Assembly (NCBI RefSeq): GCF_009604405.1
Contig: NZ_WEGK01000025.1
Coordinates: 34,729-98,728 of the forward strand
Origin: Nocardia macrotermitis
GTDB lineage: Bacteria > Actinomycetota > Actinomycetes > Mycobacteriales > Mycobacteriaceae
Length of the DNA: 64,000 bases
Direction of reading: 5' to 3'
Shown here piece by piece: positions 51,618 to 60,683 of the stretch. Under the pieces are notes generated by a model, which saw only the letters and a list, made by a program, of their open reading frames with translations, was not told the DNA's origin and ran no database searches. Each line of letters starts with the position of its first letter. Positions within the stretch are counted from its first letter, which is position 1. Both the position numbers and the translations under genes were made by a program.

Positions 51618-52529
51618 TCAGATCGCGTACTCCTTCGCGATCTGCCGCAACAGATTTCGACTGGCGTGAACATCCAACGCGCAGCGCAACAGAACCTCGT
51701 GCGCATGCCGATAGCGCCGCACGTCGGCTTTCCTCTCGAGATACAGATCTCCGGTGAACCCCTCCACATAGACCACGGGAGGTTCGACCGGCTGCCCCTT
51801 GCTGTCCGTTCCGAACTCGAGGATGACGAACGGGCCGGTCGAAAGGCCCAGGGGGACACCGGCTGCGAAGGGCAGGATGCGCAGCGTGACATTGTCCCGA
51901 GTACTGAGATCGGCCAAGTGCCGCAGCTGCGCCGCCATCACCCTTGCACTTCCGACGACGCGGCGCAAGACCGACTCGTCGAGCACCACGTCCACCATCG
52001 CGGGATGCGCGCGCCGAGTTATCAACGCCTGCCGCTGAAGTCGCAGCCCAACGCGTCGTTCGAGTTCGGCGTCGGTGTCCTCGGGATAGCCCAGGCGATT
52101 GAGCGCGCGGGCGTAGTCGGCGGTCTGCAACAGACCCGGCACCAACTCGGACTGATAGGACATCAGCCGCAGCGCCGAAGCCTCCAAACCCACGTAGACA
52201 TCGAAGTTTTCGGGAATCAGATCGCCGTAGGCGTGCCACCAGCTCTTCACCGCGGCCTGCTGGGCCAGCCCCTTGAGGCCGTCGGCGATCTCGTCCGGAA
52301 TGCCGTAGATCCGGCAAAGTTCCTGAATGTCTATGGTGCGTATGCGATCTGCCTGTCCCTTCTCCAACCGCTGTAGTGTGCTGGCGCCCCACTCCATCAG
52401 CCGCGCGGCCTCGGCGATGGTGAGGCCGCCCTGAGTTCGCCAGTCGCGCAGGTATCTTCCGAGTTGGCGCCGGGGCAACGTCGAGGACAGGGCGCTCTCG
52501 GAACTCTGGTTGTCGGAACTCGCGGACAC
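51618..52529 (-). CDS. XRE-family regulator with DUF5753 domain
   Basis: A 303-residue regulator. Residues 20-80 hold the HTH (RDWRTQGGLTIAEAARLMEWGASTLQRLEKGQ); residues 95-290 are the DUF5753 sensor domain, with SYQSELVPGLLQTADYARA and a LPFAAGVPLGLSTGPFVILEF strand. It forms an operon with the DUF397 gene, a pair frequent in Streptomyces and Nocardia and linked to development or antibiotic-type control. GTG start. Divergent from three small genes of unknown function, which may be its target. Confidence 0.9.
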   Translation of the reverse strand: MSASSDNQSSESALSSTLPRRQLGRYLRDWRTQGGLTIAEAARLMEWGASTLQRLEKGQADRIRTIDIQELCRIYGIPDEIADGLKGLAQQAAVKSWWHAYGDLIPENFDVYVGLEASALRLMSYQSELVPGLLQTADYARALNRLGYPEDTDAELERRVGLRLQRQALITRRAHPAMVDVVLDESVLRRVVGSARVMAAQLRHLADLSTRDNVTLRILPFAAGVPLGLSTGPFVILEFGTDSKGQPVEPPVVYVEGFTGDLYLERKADVRRYRHAHEVLLRCALDVHASRNLLRQIAKEYAI

Positions 52530-52829
52530 AGCACACTCCGTTCTGATCGGATGCCGCCGGGCATCGAGTGCGGGTCGGAGATTTCGTGGGGCCCCCGCCG
52601 AACTACCACCACCCCGACCCGGACGTCACATCGGCGAGGGGGGCTCTCATCCACTATGGAGAATCTTCCTCCCCCAAGCGGATTCGCTGCTGGACATTCG
52701 CCTGAATTCGTTCTGGATATCCACACCGGGCCGATTTGGTTGCCGATTAGTGGATGCTGGAAGTGTGCTCGGGGATAGCATCTAGTCCGGAACAGGTCTG
52801 AAGAATCTCCGGGAAGCATCAGGATTCGC
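52530..52829. promoter_or_regulatory. 300-base divergent promoter region
   Basis: Between the XRE regulator and the small-gene operon. The half near 52690-52800 is less GC-rich (TCTGGATATCC and GGGATAGCATC stretches). No gene is seen; the frames present are shadows of short length. Confidence 0.45.
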
Positions 52830-53162
52830 ATGCAGGAACGAGGAGTCATGGCCGTACACGTCATCGGGTCGTCGTTGATGACCAGCGATTGCACGCCCCA
52901 CCGGGCCCGCAGCGTCGGACAGGAGGGCTGGGTCGTTTCCTACCTGCCCGGCCGCACCCTGACCTGCGCGCAGGCGGTAGCTGCGTTGCAAGTAGCCGAA
53001 GCGGTGCCACCACTGCTGGACTCGGTCGGAGGGTTGGCCACCAAGGTGGGCCTCACCCTGTTGGAAGCACTGGGTATGGCCATCAACCAGCAGCCCTGGG
53101 ACGAGCAGCCCGCACCCCGGCGGTCGGTTCGCCGGTACGGGGAGGTGGCGGCATGCAACTGA
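52830..53162 (+). CDS. Small protein of unknown function (first of three)
   Basis: A 110-residue protein with GRTLTCAQAVAALQVAEAVPP followed by a helical segment ending MAINQQPWDEQ. I recognise no domain. ATG 52830 has AGGA five bases upstream; ATG 52848 (MAVHVIG) with GAGGAG only two bases away is the alternative. Ten-base overlap with the next gene indicates co-translation. Divergent from the XRE/DUF397 operon. Confidence 0.6.
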   Translation: MQERGVMAVHVIGSSLMTSDCTPHRARSVGQEGWVVSYLPGRTLTCAQAVAALQVAEAVPPLLDSVGGLATKVGLTLLEALGMAINQQPWDEQPAPRRSVRRYGEVAACN

Positions 53163-53356
53163 CCAACCTCAACATGCCCGTCGCCGGTTTGCTGCGTTGC
53201 GCGAACGATCCGGGCATTCTGACCGTCGAACAGGCCCATGCCGCAATGCAACTGCACCTGGAATGCTCGGTCGACCTGTGCCGGGTGCGGCGTCGCGCCC
53301 GCGCGGTCCTGGTCGAAGAGGGCCGCTGCGTGCTGGACCAGCGGGCGCTACCGTGA
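53153..53356 (+). CDS. Small Cys-containing protein of unknown function
   Basis: A 67-residue protein, MQLTNLNMPVAGLLRC onward, with three Cys in the LECSVDLCRVRRRARAVL region and a later GRCVLD. ATG 53153 has GGGGAGG upstream. It overlaps both neighbours (10 and 4 bases). Confidence 0.6.
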   Translation: MQLTNLNMPVAGLLRCANDPGILTVEQAHAAMQLHLECSVDLCRVRRRARAVLVEEGRCVLDQRALP

Positions 53357-53676
53357 CCGCGCTGGAGCCGGTGGGCAGCCGGAAGGTGGTGCGGCTGCTC
53401 CCTCCGCCCAGCCGCACCACACCCCGGCACGCCGCGCCCGAGGGACGGCATGCGCCCGGGCCCGGACGTCAGGCGGCCGCGGCCTATCTGACCTCGGTAG
53501 CCGAGCGGCCGCGCGAGCTGGGACGGCATCGTGCGGCGTTGCCGCGCACGGCATTCGGCGCGGGGCCCGCACACGCCGGGATCAACAACTACGACCGCAT
53601 GCTGTTCTGGTTCGCCGGGGCGCTGCTGAGTCTGCGGATCGCGTTCGTCGGCGAGAACACCATCGACGAGTACTGA
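53353..53676 (+). CDS. Small protein of unknown function (third of three)
   Basis: A 107-residue protein whose GTG overlaps the previous TGA (GTGA). Basic Pro/Arg-rich first half, then AAAYLTSVAERPRELGRHR and a hydrophobic NYDRMLFWFAGALLSLRIAF segment. No family recognised. Ends the three-gene unit. Confidence 0.6.
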   Translation: MTALEPVGSRKVVRLLPPPSRTTPRHAAPEGRHAPGPGRQAAAAYLTSVAERPRELGRHRAALPRTAFGAGPAHAGINNYDRMLFWFAGALLSLRIAFVGENTIDEY

Positions 53677-53994
53677 GTCCGGCCGCGCGGGTGTCGGCGT
53701 GGGGCCGATGGCGCAAGTGTGCCGCGTTGCGTCACAGGACATTTCGGTGAGGTTCGCTCGATCGGAGCGGTAGGGTTGCTGACTACCTGCGCATATATGT
53801 GCTGCGGAAGGGTTGCCGGGGCCGATCCGGCGGATGCTCGGGGATGACATCCGGCGGATCGGGTGCACAGCGGCGCGCGAACCTCGGTGGATATCACCCG
53901 ACCGGGGTTGCGGGCGCGGCCCGGGCCCTTATCCTCTTCGTTATCGGGGCGGGTCCGTTGGTCGAGGTTCCTGCTCGTGTGTGAGAGGAACCGT
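53677..53994. other. 318-base gap, no gene
   Basis: Upstream region of the next membrane protein gene. Contains a CATATATG palindrome near 53793 in an otherwise GC-rich stretch. The open frame upstream of 53995 has no ribosome site. Confidence 0.4.
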
Positions 53995-54987
53995 ATGGCC
54001 CGACGCAAGCAGTCCGCCGACGCGCAGGGATCCACCGCGCGGGGCACCGGGCCCTGGCCGGTGGCCGAACCGGACGAGAACCGGTGGGGCACAGCGCAGA
54101 ACCGGCGGTTGCCGCCCGAACCCGACGGGCAGCGCTGGGACAACGGGAGCACCGCGCGTCATCCGGCGCCGGCGCCCGCGCCGACCGCGCGCGCCGACAC
54201 CGGGCAGAACCGGCGGTTGTCCGCGTCACCGGAGGGTGAGCGTTGGGAGGCGGCGCAGACGCGGCGGGCTCCCGCGGCCGAGGAGGACGGGTACGAGAGC
54301 ACCCCACCCCGGCGGCGAACCCCGGCGGCCGAGCCCGACGAGGACTACGAGGAGCCCACCCCGAGCAGACGACGGGCCGGGCGACTACGGGTGCAGGTGC
54401 CGCCGATCGTCAATCCGTATTCGATCGTGGCGCTGGTCGCCGCGCTGCTGGGGTTGTTCCCGGTGGCGATCGTGTTCGGATTCATCTCCTTCACCCATCC
54501 GCGCGGTCGGATGATGGCGTTGTTCGCGCTGCTGATCGGGGCGGTGGAGGTGACGGCGCTGGTGGGGGTGCTGGCGATGTCCGGATATACGTTGCCGCAC
54601 AATCCCTTTCGATTGCAGGCGGGATCGGCTCCGGCGAGTCAGAGCTCGAGCGCGCCGACGAATACGAACGAGACCGCGCCGCTGCAAGTCACCGTCAGCA
54701 GTGCCGCGCCGACCACGGCTGCGCAGACCGCGGTCGCGCAGGGGCAGGCGTGCACCGAGTCACAGGCCGCGCTCATCGGCAGCACCTCGGACGGCAACAC
54801 CCTGCTGTGCCTGAAGGGCGCCAGCGGATATCGGTGGACCGGGCCCTACACCGTCTCGACGGCGGTCTACGACAAGGGCTCGAAATGCGATGCGAGCGGG
54901 GACAAGTCCGCACGCACCGCAGACGGTCGCGCACTGGTCTGCGAGGGGCAGGGCCGCGCCGCCACCTGGACGCTCTGGGTCGAATAG
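53995..54987 (+). CDS. Membrane protein with repetitive cytosolic N-terminus (DUF4190-like)
   Basis: A 330-residue protein. Residues 1-125 are charged and disordered, with three imperfect repeats of the type AQNRRLPPEPDGQRW; two membrane helices follow (about residues 140-165 and 175-200) with the SIVALVAALLGLFPVAIVFGF pattern of DUF4190 proteins; residues 205-330 are an extracytoplasmic Thr/Ser-rich stalk and a small domain with four Cys (QACTESQ, TLLCLKGA, SKCDASG, LVCEGQG). Start ATG with GAGAGGA upstream. Function unknown. Confidence 0.72.
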   Translation: MARRKQSADAQGSTARGTGPWPVAEPDENRWGTAQNRRLPPEPDGQRWDNGSTARHPAPAPAPTARADTGQNRRLSASPEGERWEAAQTRRAPAAEEDGYESTPPRRRTPAAEPDEDYEEPTPSRRRAGRLRVQVPPIVNPYSIVALVAALLGLFPVAIVFGFISFTHPRGRMMALFALLIGAVEVTALVGVLAMSGYTLPHNPFRLQAGSAPASQSSSAPTNTNETAPLQVTVSSAAPTTAAQTAVAQGQACTESQAALIGSTSDGNTLLCLKGASGYRWTGPYTVSTAVYDKGSKCDASGDKSARTADGRALVCEGQGRAATWTLWVE

Positions 54988-55093
54988 GGCCGGATCCGAG
55001 TGGGGCCGGGCGGCAGACTCCCCGGTTCGTATGCTGCATGGTGCGGACAACCACCGCGTTCCACACCGATCGATGCAGACGGAGGATATTTTC

Positions 55094-55846
55094 ATGGCCG
55101 AACGAGTTGCCGTAGTTTCCGGAGCCGCGCGGGGGATCGGCGCGGCCGTCGCCCAACGCCTCGCCGCGGACGGACTGGCCGTCGGTGTGCTGGATCTGGA
55201 CGCCGCGCACTGCGCCGACACCGTGCGGGCCATCACCGAGGCCGGTGGGAAGGCCGTGGCGCTGGGTGCGGACGTGTCGAAGGAGGATTCGGTGGCCGCC
55301 GCGGTCGAGGAGCTGGCCGGATCGCTCGGCGCGCCGACCGTGCTGGTGAACAACGCCGGGATCCTGCGGGACAACCTGCTGTTCAAGATGTCGGTCGATG
55401 ACTGGGATTCGGTGCTGGGCGTGCATCTGCGGGGCGCGTTCCTGATGACCCGCGCGGTGCAGAAGTACATGGTCGAGGCCAAGTGGGGTCGCGTGGTCAA
55501 CCTCTCCAGCACCTCGGCGCTGGGCAACCGCGGCCAGGCCAACTACTCCGCGGCCAAGGCCGGTATGCAGGGCTTCACCAAGACGCTCGCCTTCGAACTG
55601 GGCAAATTCGGCGTCACGGCCAACGCCATCGCGCCCGGATTCATCGCCACCGATATGACCGCCGCCACCGCGGCCCGCGTCGGGGTGGACTTCGAGGACT
55701 TCCAGAAGGCCGCCGCCGCCCAGATCCCGGTGCAGCGCGTCGGCACCCCGGCCGATATCGCGCACACCGCGTCATTCCTGGTGAGCGAGGGCGCGGGATT
55801 CGTGTCGGGTCAGGTCATCTACGTCGCGGGCGGACCCACCAACTGA
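55094..55846 (+). CDS. 3-oxoacyl-ACP reductase-type SDR (FabG-like)
   Basis: A 250-residue SDR: SGAARGIGAAVAQRLA, NNAGILRD, catalytic Ser in NLSSTSALG, and YSAAKAG. The C-terminal GAGFVSGQVIYVAGGPTN is typical of FabG/PhaB-type NADPH-dependent 3-ketoacyl reductases. ATG 55094 follows GGAGG at eight bases. It is not beside other fatty-acid synthesis genes, so the acyl carrier (ACP or CoA) is open. Confidence 0.88.
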   Translation: MAERVAVVSGAARGIGAAVAQRLAADGLAVGVLDLDAAHCADTVRAITEAGGKAVALGADVSKEDSVAAAVEELAGSLGAPTVLVNNAGILRDNLLFKMSVDDWDSVLGVHLRGAFLMTRAVQKYMVEAKWGRVVNLSSTSALGNRGQANYSAAKAGMQGFTKTLAFELGKFGVTANAIAPGFIATDMTAATAARVGVDFEDFQKAAAAQIPVQRVGTPADIAHTASFLVSEGAGFVSGQVIYVAGGPTN

Positions 55847-55899
55847 CCTCCGGGCTGGACTCGAATCCCGCTGCACCTGAACATGTTTCATGTGGAACC

Positions 55900-55937
55900 G
55901 AGGCATGCGGAGTGATCGACATCACTCCACATGCCTC
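55900..55937 (+). terminator. Terminator after the FabG-like gene
   Basis: A 17-position stem (55900-55916 with 55921-55937, one mismatch) with a CGAC loop, 54 bases after the stop. Confidence 0.7.
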
Positions 55938-56418
55938 CCGGCAACACATTTCGTTGATCCGCTGCGTCGGTCGCATCACCTCACGCCCATGAGCGTGCGA
56001 AGCGTGAGCCGAACGTCGGCATGCACGGCCGGCAATCGGGATCGGCCGACTGACGTTGGCGCACAACGGATCAGGCAACGCATGCGCGTCGACGGTCCGA
56101 GCGGGTGAGAAGATGAGCCTTCGCCCCGGATCCGCATGCACAGAATGGTGCGTGCCGAAGCGTCATCGGAGCGCTCGAGTGCCGGGACCAGCCGACTCAG
56201 GGCCGGACCGTGGAGCATCAGAGATGAGAGTCCGGACATCGACCCGACCGCCGGTACTACGCCAGGCGCAGTGGGGGCGCACCCCAGGTCGGGAGACGGG
56301 GATCGAGATGCGGGGCCGCGTCGAGGGGCAAGGGCGGGCGACCCGGGTGGGGTGTTGCGGCGTCAGGGGTGGGAATCGATGAGGTCGGGTTGGTGGGTGG
56401 GGAGGGTAGGTTCGCGGT
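55938..56418. other. 481-base gap upstream of the ABC importer genes, no gene
   Basis: No supported gene. The stretch from 56260 to 56418 turns strongly G-rich and runs into the first permease gene. Promoter hexamers are not evident. Confidence 0.45.
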
Positions 56419-57285
56419 ATGAGGCGGCGGGTGGTGCGGCGGGGGCTGGTGAGTTATGGGTTGTTGGGGCCCAGTTTGGTGGGGGTGGGGGGTTTTCTGG
56501 TGCTGCCGATCGTGGTGGTGGCCTGGTTGAGTGTGCACAGTTGGAATTTGTTGGGGCCCATGCGGTTCGTGGGGATGGCGAACTGGCGGGCGGTGTTGGG
56601 GGATCCGGCGTTCGGGCATTCGTTGCTGGTGACGTGCGGGCTCGCGGCGATCGTGGTGCCGGTGCAGACCGTGCTGGGGTTGCTGGTCGCGTTGCCGTTG
56701 GCGCGGCGGCGGGGTGGGACGGTGTTGCGGGTGGTGTTCGCGCTGCCGTGGATGTGTGCGCCGGTCGCGGTGGGGGTGGTGTGGCAGTGGATGTTCGCGC
56801 CGAGTGGCGGGGCGATCGATGCGGTGCTGGGGAGACGGATCGAGTGGCTGTCCGAACCCGCGCTGGCGCTGCCATCGGTTGCGGCGGTGAGTGTCTGGTC
56901 GAATTTCGGGTATGTGGCGCTGTTCTTCGTCGCGGGGATCCGGGCGATTCCGCCGGAGATCCTGGACGCGGGCGCGCTGGACGGGGCGAGCGGATGGCGG
57001 CGGACGCGCTGGCTGGTCTTGCCGCTGCTGCGGCCGACGATGTTCTTCGTGCTGGTCACCGGGGTGCTGACGGCGTTTCAGACCTTCGACACCGTGTACG
57101 CGCTGACCAAGGGCGGGCCTGGGCATCGCACGGATGTGGTGGCGATGCGGATCTTCGACGAGGCGTTCGTAGCCGCACGGCCGGGACGTGCCGCGGTGAT
57201 GGCGCTGGTGGTGTTCGCGGTGATGTTCGTGATCACCGTCGTACAGCATCGCTACTTCCGGGATCGGACGGTTCATGAGTACTGA
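56419..57285 (+). CDS. ABC sugar-type importer permease (MalF/UgpA class)
   Basis: A 288-residue permease with six membrane segments and the EAA loop PPEILDAGALDGASGWRRTRWLVLPLLRP that contacts the ATPase. Membership in the carbohydrate-uptake class (CUT1) is clear. Uses many GGG, GTG and TTG codons in the first third. ATG 56419; the stop overlaps the next permease start by 11 bases. Confidence 0.9.
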   Translation: MRRRVVRRGLVSYGLLGPSLVGVGGFLVLPIVVVAWLSVHSWNLLGPMRFVGMANWRAVLGDPAFGHSLLVTCGLAAIVVPVQTVLGLLVALPLARRRGGTVLRVVFALPWMCAPVAVGVVWQWMFAPSGGAIDAVLGRRIEWLSEPALALPSVAAVSVWSNFGYVALFFVAGIRAIPPEILDAGALDGASGWRRTRWLVLPLLRPTMFFVLVTGVLTAFQTFDTVYALTKGGPGHRTDVVAMRIFDEAFVAARPGRAAVMALVVFAVMFVITVVQHRYFRDRTVHEY

Positions 57286-58141
57286 GTCGGTTGTCATCCC
57301 TTCTCGCACAGGGTCTTTCGTGACACAGGCCTGGCTGCGGAGTGGGGTGGTCTATCTGCTGCTGATCGCCGGAGCCCTGCTGACCGTCGCGCCGCTGGTA
57401 CTCAGCGCGCTGACCGCCGTGAAGACTCCGGACCAGTTCGCGACCGGATCGGCACTGGCACTGCCGAATCCGGTGACCGGGGACAATTTCGGCACCGTCC
57501 TGAGCGGGGGCCTGGGCCGGGCCGTGCTGGTGACCGCGCTGATGACGGCCTTCATCACCGGCGGGCAACTGATCACCTCGATCCTGGCGGCATATGCGTT
57601 CGCGCGCACCGAATTTCCCGGGCGCGACATCCTGTTCTGGATCTACCTCGCGACCATGATGGTGCCCTCGATGGTCACCCTGATCCCGCTGTACCTGATG
57701 TTCGCGAAGCTCGGTTGGCTGAACACGTTCTGGGCGTTGATACTTCCGTTCGTCTTCGCCTCGCCGTACGCGATATTCCTACTGCGGCAATACTTCCGGT
57801 CCATCCCGGAGGAGCTGCTCGGCGCGGCGCGGCTGGACGGCGCGAACACCCTCGACATCCTGGTGCACGTGATGGTGCCGATGAGCCGGCCGATTCTGGC
57901 GACGTTGGCGCTGATCACCGTTGTCACACAGTGGAACAGCTTCATGTGGCCGCTGGTGGCCAGCAGCGGTGACACCTGGCAGGTGCTGACCGTCTCGACC
58001 GCGACGTTGCAGACCCGATACAGCGCGCAGTGGACACTGGTGATGGCCGCGACCACGTTGGCGATCGTGCCGCTGGTGCTGCTGTTCATCGTGTTCCAGC
58101 GTCAGGTCCTGCGATCGATCGCCACGACGGGGCTCAAATGA
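57275..58141 (+). CDS. ABC sugar-type importer permease (MalG/UgpE class)
   Basis: A 288-residue partner permease with six membrane segments, a conserved MMVPSMVTLIPLYLMF region, and the EAA loop PEELLGAARLDGANTLDILVHVMVPMSRP. Together with the previous protein it forms the membrane channel. The stop overlaps the binding-protein start (ATGA). Confidence 0.9.
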   Translation: MSTESVVIPSRTGSFVTQAWLRSGVVYLLLIAGALLTVAPLVLSALTAVKTPDQFATGSALALPNPVTGDNFGTVLSGGLGRAVLVTALMTAFITGGQLITSILAAYAFARTEFPGRDILFWIYLATMMVPSMVTLIPLYLMFAKLGWLNTFWALILPFVFASPYAIFLLRQYFRSIPEELLGAARLDGANTLDILVHVMVPMSRPILATLALITVVTQWNSFMWPLVASSGDTWQVLTVSTATLQTRYSAQWTLVMAATTLAIVPLVLLFIVFQRQVLRSIATTGLK

Positions 58142-59433
58142 TCAGCGCGGCAAGGATATCCCCGAAGTCCTCGACCCGGGTCGTGCTGGCCCTGGTACTC
58201 AGCGCGGTACTGCTGATCGCGGCGGCGCTGTGGCTCGGACATTCCGAGGGCAGTTCGGGACGCACCGTGGTGCGGATGCGGATCTGGGACGAGAGTTTCA
58301 TCCCCGCCTATCGGGCCTCGCTCGACGCGTTCCAGCGCGCGAATCCGGATGTGGAAGTACGGATCACGGTGGTGCCGTGGGCTTCCTATCAGCAGAAACT
58401 GCGGCTGGATGTGGCCGGGGGTACCGCCGACGACGTGTTCTGGACCAATACTTTCGAGGATTACGCGGATTCTGGTCGGCTGCTGGATGTCGGCGCGCTA
58501 CTCGGGGCCGATGCCGCGCGGGCCTGGGACACCTCCGCGGTCACGCAGTTCAGCCGAGACGGAAAGCTTTGGGCGGTACCGCAATTCGTGGACGGCGGGA
58601 CGGCGGTGTATTACAACCGGACGCTGCTCGCGGCCGCGCACATCGATCCCGCCGCATTGTCCGGACTGCGCTGGGGTGGTGACGGGGATACGTTCGCGCC
58701 GATGCTGCGCCGGCTCGCGGCCGTCGCGCCGTGGGCGTACAACGCGGGCAACGACTTTCAATCCGTCGAACTGCCGTTCCTGGGGTCGGCCGGTGGGCGG
58801 CTGCAAGGGCCGGATGATCGGTTCGTCTTCGACGGTCCGCAGGGGCGACAGGCGTTCGGCTATCTGGTCCGGTTGATCGCCGGCAAGCTCGCACCCTCGG
58901 CGGCCGATACCGGCAACGACGCGGATTTCACCAGAAATGCCTTCCTGCAAGGGAAGATGGCGCTGTTCCAATCCGGCACCTACAACCTGGCGACGATCGC
59001 ACAGCAGGCGAAATTCCCGTGGGGTATCGCGATGATTCCCGCCGGGCCCGCCGGACGGGTCAGTACCGACAACGCGATCGGCCTCGCGGGCAATGCGGCG
59101 ACACGTCATCCGGACGCGGTGCGTCGCCTGCTGACCTGGCTCGGCAGCGCCGAGGGCAACCGCTACCTGGCCACCTCCGGCGCGACCATCCCGGCGGTCG
59201 TCGCCGATCAGCGGGTATATCGAGATTACTGGGCACACAAGGGGATCGACGTCTCGCCGTTCTTCGATGTGCTCGACGGCCCACGGATCGACGGGGGCAG
59301 CGGGGCCGGGTTCGCGGCGGCCTACGACCTCATCACGCCGATTCTGTCGGAGATGTATCTCGGCCGGACGCCGGTGCCCGAGGCGCTCGATAGTGCTGTC
59401 GCCGCGGGTAATTCCGCGATGAGTGATCGATAA
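58138..59433 (+). CDS. ABC importer substrate-binding protein, membrane-anchored
   Basis: A 431-residue type-1 extracellular solute-binding protein: residues 15-35 are a hydrophobic segment (VVLALVLSAVLLIAAALWLG) without the lipobox Cys, so it is anchored by an uncleaved or SPase I-type signal. The mature part has RMRIWDESFIPAYRA, VPWASYQQKL, GGTAVYYNRTLL, FLQGKMALFQSG and TDNAIGLAGNAATRHPDA, typical of the sugar/glycerol-phosphate family. No ATPase gene is in the operon, so a shared MsmK/UgpC-type ATPase elsewhere is likely. The substrate is not known. Confidence 0.87.
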   Translation: MISAARISPKSSTRVVLALVLSAVLLIAAALWLGHSEGSSGRTVVRMRIWDESFIPAYRASLDAFQRANPDVEVRITVVPWASYQQKLRLDVAGGTADDVFWTNTFEDYADSGRLLDVGALLGADAARAWDTSAVTQFSRDGKLWAVPQFVDGGTAVYYNRTLLAAAHIDPAALSGLRWGGDGDTFAPMLRRLAAVAPWAYNAGNDFQSVELPFLGSAGGRLQGPDDRFVFDGPQGRQAFGYLVRLIAGKLAPSAADTGNDADFTRNAFLQGKMALFQSGTYNLATIAQQAKFPWGIAMIPAGPAGRVSTDNAIGLAGNAATRHPDAVRRLLTWLGSAEGNRYLATSGATIPAVVADQRVYRDYWAHKGIDVSPFFDVLDGPRIDGGSGAGFAAAYDLITPILSEMYLGRTPVPEALDSAVAAGNSAMSDR

Positions 59434-59531
59434 CGCTGCGACGGAACCTGGTGGGCTCCGCAACTCGGGCGAGTTGCTCACCGCCGATATTCGAGTGCTG
59501 CGACCTAACGGACGAAAGATGTTGCCGCTGT

Positions 59532-60521
59532 TCAGATTCGACTGATGTCGACCAGCGGCGTGCGTGGCCCGAATTTCGGCTTGCGGGCCTGGCCGGAGAT
59601 CTCCAGCAGGCGGACCGCCCGATAGCGGTGTGGGCGAAGGGGTTCCAGGTATTCGACCATGGCGTCGTCGTCGATCGGGTGGCCGAGCAGGGTCCAGCCG
59701 ATGATCGACGCGAGATGGAAGTCGCCGACCGACAACGCATCCGGGTCGCCCAGGGCGCGCTGGGCGATCTCCGCGGCGGTCCACACGCCGATGCCGGGGA
59801 CCATGCGCAGCCGGTCGGCGGCGGCCGTGGGGTCGAGGTCGGCGGCCTGTTCGAGTTTGTCGACCATGCGCGCGGCCAGCACGATCGTCTTCGAACGCTG
59901 TGGATCGACGTTCGCGCGGTGATACTCCCAGGACGGGATGTGCCGCCAGGTGTGCGCGTCGGGCGGGATGCGCATGGGTATCGGCGTCGGGCCGGGGGCG
60001 CGATCGCCGAATTTGCCCACCAGCCGCCGCCAGGAGGCCCGCGCGGAGACCGTGTGCACCCGCTGCTCGAGAACCGCCGGGACCAGTGATTCGAAGATCA
60101 GCCCGGTACGCAGCATGCGCAGGCCCGGGAAGCGGCGGTGCGCCTCGGCGATCTTCGGATGCTCCGGGGCGAAATCGGTGAGGTCCTCGTCGAGGCACAG
60201 CATCCGCGGCAGCTGTTCGACGAATTCGGTCGCGCCGGGACCCCACGCCCGCGCCGCCACCGCGCGCGGCCCGGACTGCGCGAGCCGATAGGTGACCGGG
60301 CCGCTCGGCATGCGCGAGACGTGCCAGTGCGCGCCGTCCGCGGTGGTGGTGTGGCACGGATCGGAGCCGCCGCGACGCAGGGGCGCGAGCGTGGCCGCCA
60401 GATCGATCGGCAGCTCCGAGCTCACCGTGCGCTGCGCGTCGACCCTCGATTCCACCGGAACATTGTGCGCCATGCCCGGGACACGGGCGGATGCACCCGA
60501 CTCGGAGGTAGTGACATGCAT
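59532..60521 (-). CDS. HhH-GPD DNA glycosylase (AlkA-like 3-methyladenine glycosylase)
   Basis: A 329-residue repair enzyme. The helix-hairpin-helix motif is LRMVPGIGVWTAAEIAQ and the catalytic Asp follows in SVGDFHLASIIG, as in the AlkA/endonuclease III superfamily; residues 130-170 (FESLVPAVLEQRV) match the AlkA region before the hairpin. It removes alkylated bases. ATG 60521 has AGGTGG four bases upstream. Monocistronic. Confidence 0.85.
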   Translation of the reverse strand: MHVTTSESGASARVPGMAHNVPVESRVDAQRTVSSELPIDLAATLAPLRRGGSDPCHTTTADGAHWHVSRMPSGPVTYRLAQSGPRAVAARAWGPGATEFVEQLPRMLCLDEDLTDFAPEHPKIAEAHRRFPGLRMLRTGLIFESLVPAVLEQRVHTVSARASWRRLVGKFGDRAPGPTPIPMRIPPDAHTWRHIPSWEYHRANVDPQRSKTIVLAARMVDKLEQAADLDPTAAADRLRMVPGIGVWTAAEIAQRALGDPDALSVGDFHLASIIGWTLLGHPIDDDAMVEYLEPLRPHRYRAVRLLEISGQARKPKFGPRTPLVDISRI

Positions 60522-60683
60522 CACCCACCTATTCGGAAAAGGCGATTTCAGACCCGATCGATACGCCCCCGGAAGCGGCGGACTGTAACGCGACTGTCAT
60601 AGGGTGCGATTTCTGAAAGGATTCATCAAGTCGCCGATTCATGATCCAGCAATCGGTCGGCACAATTGTGACGGAGGACGCGA

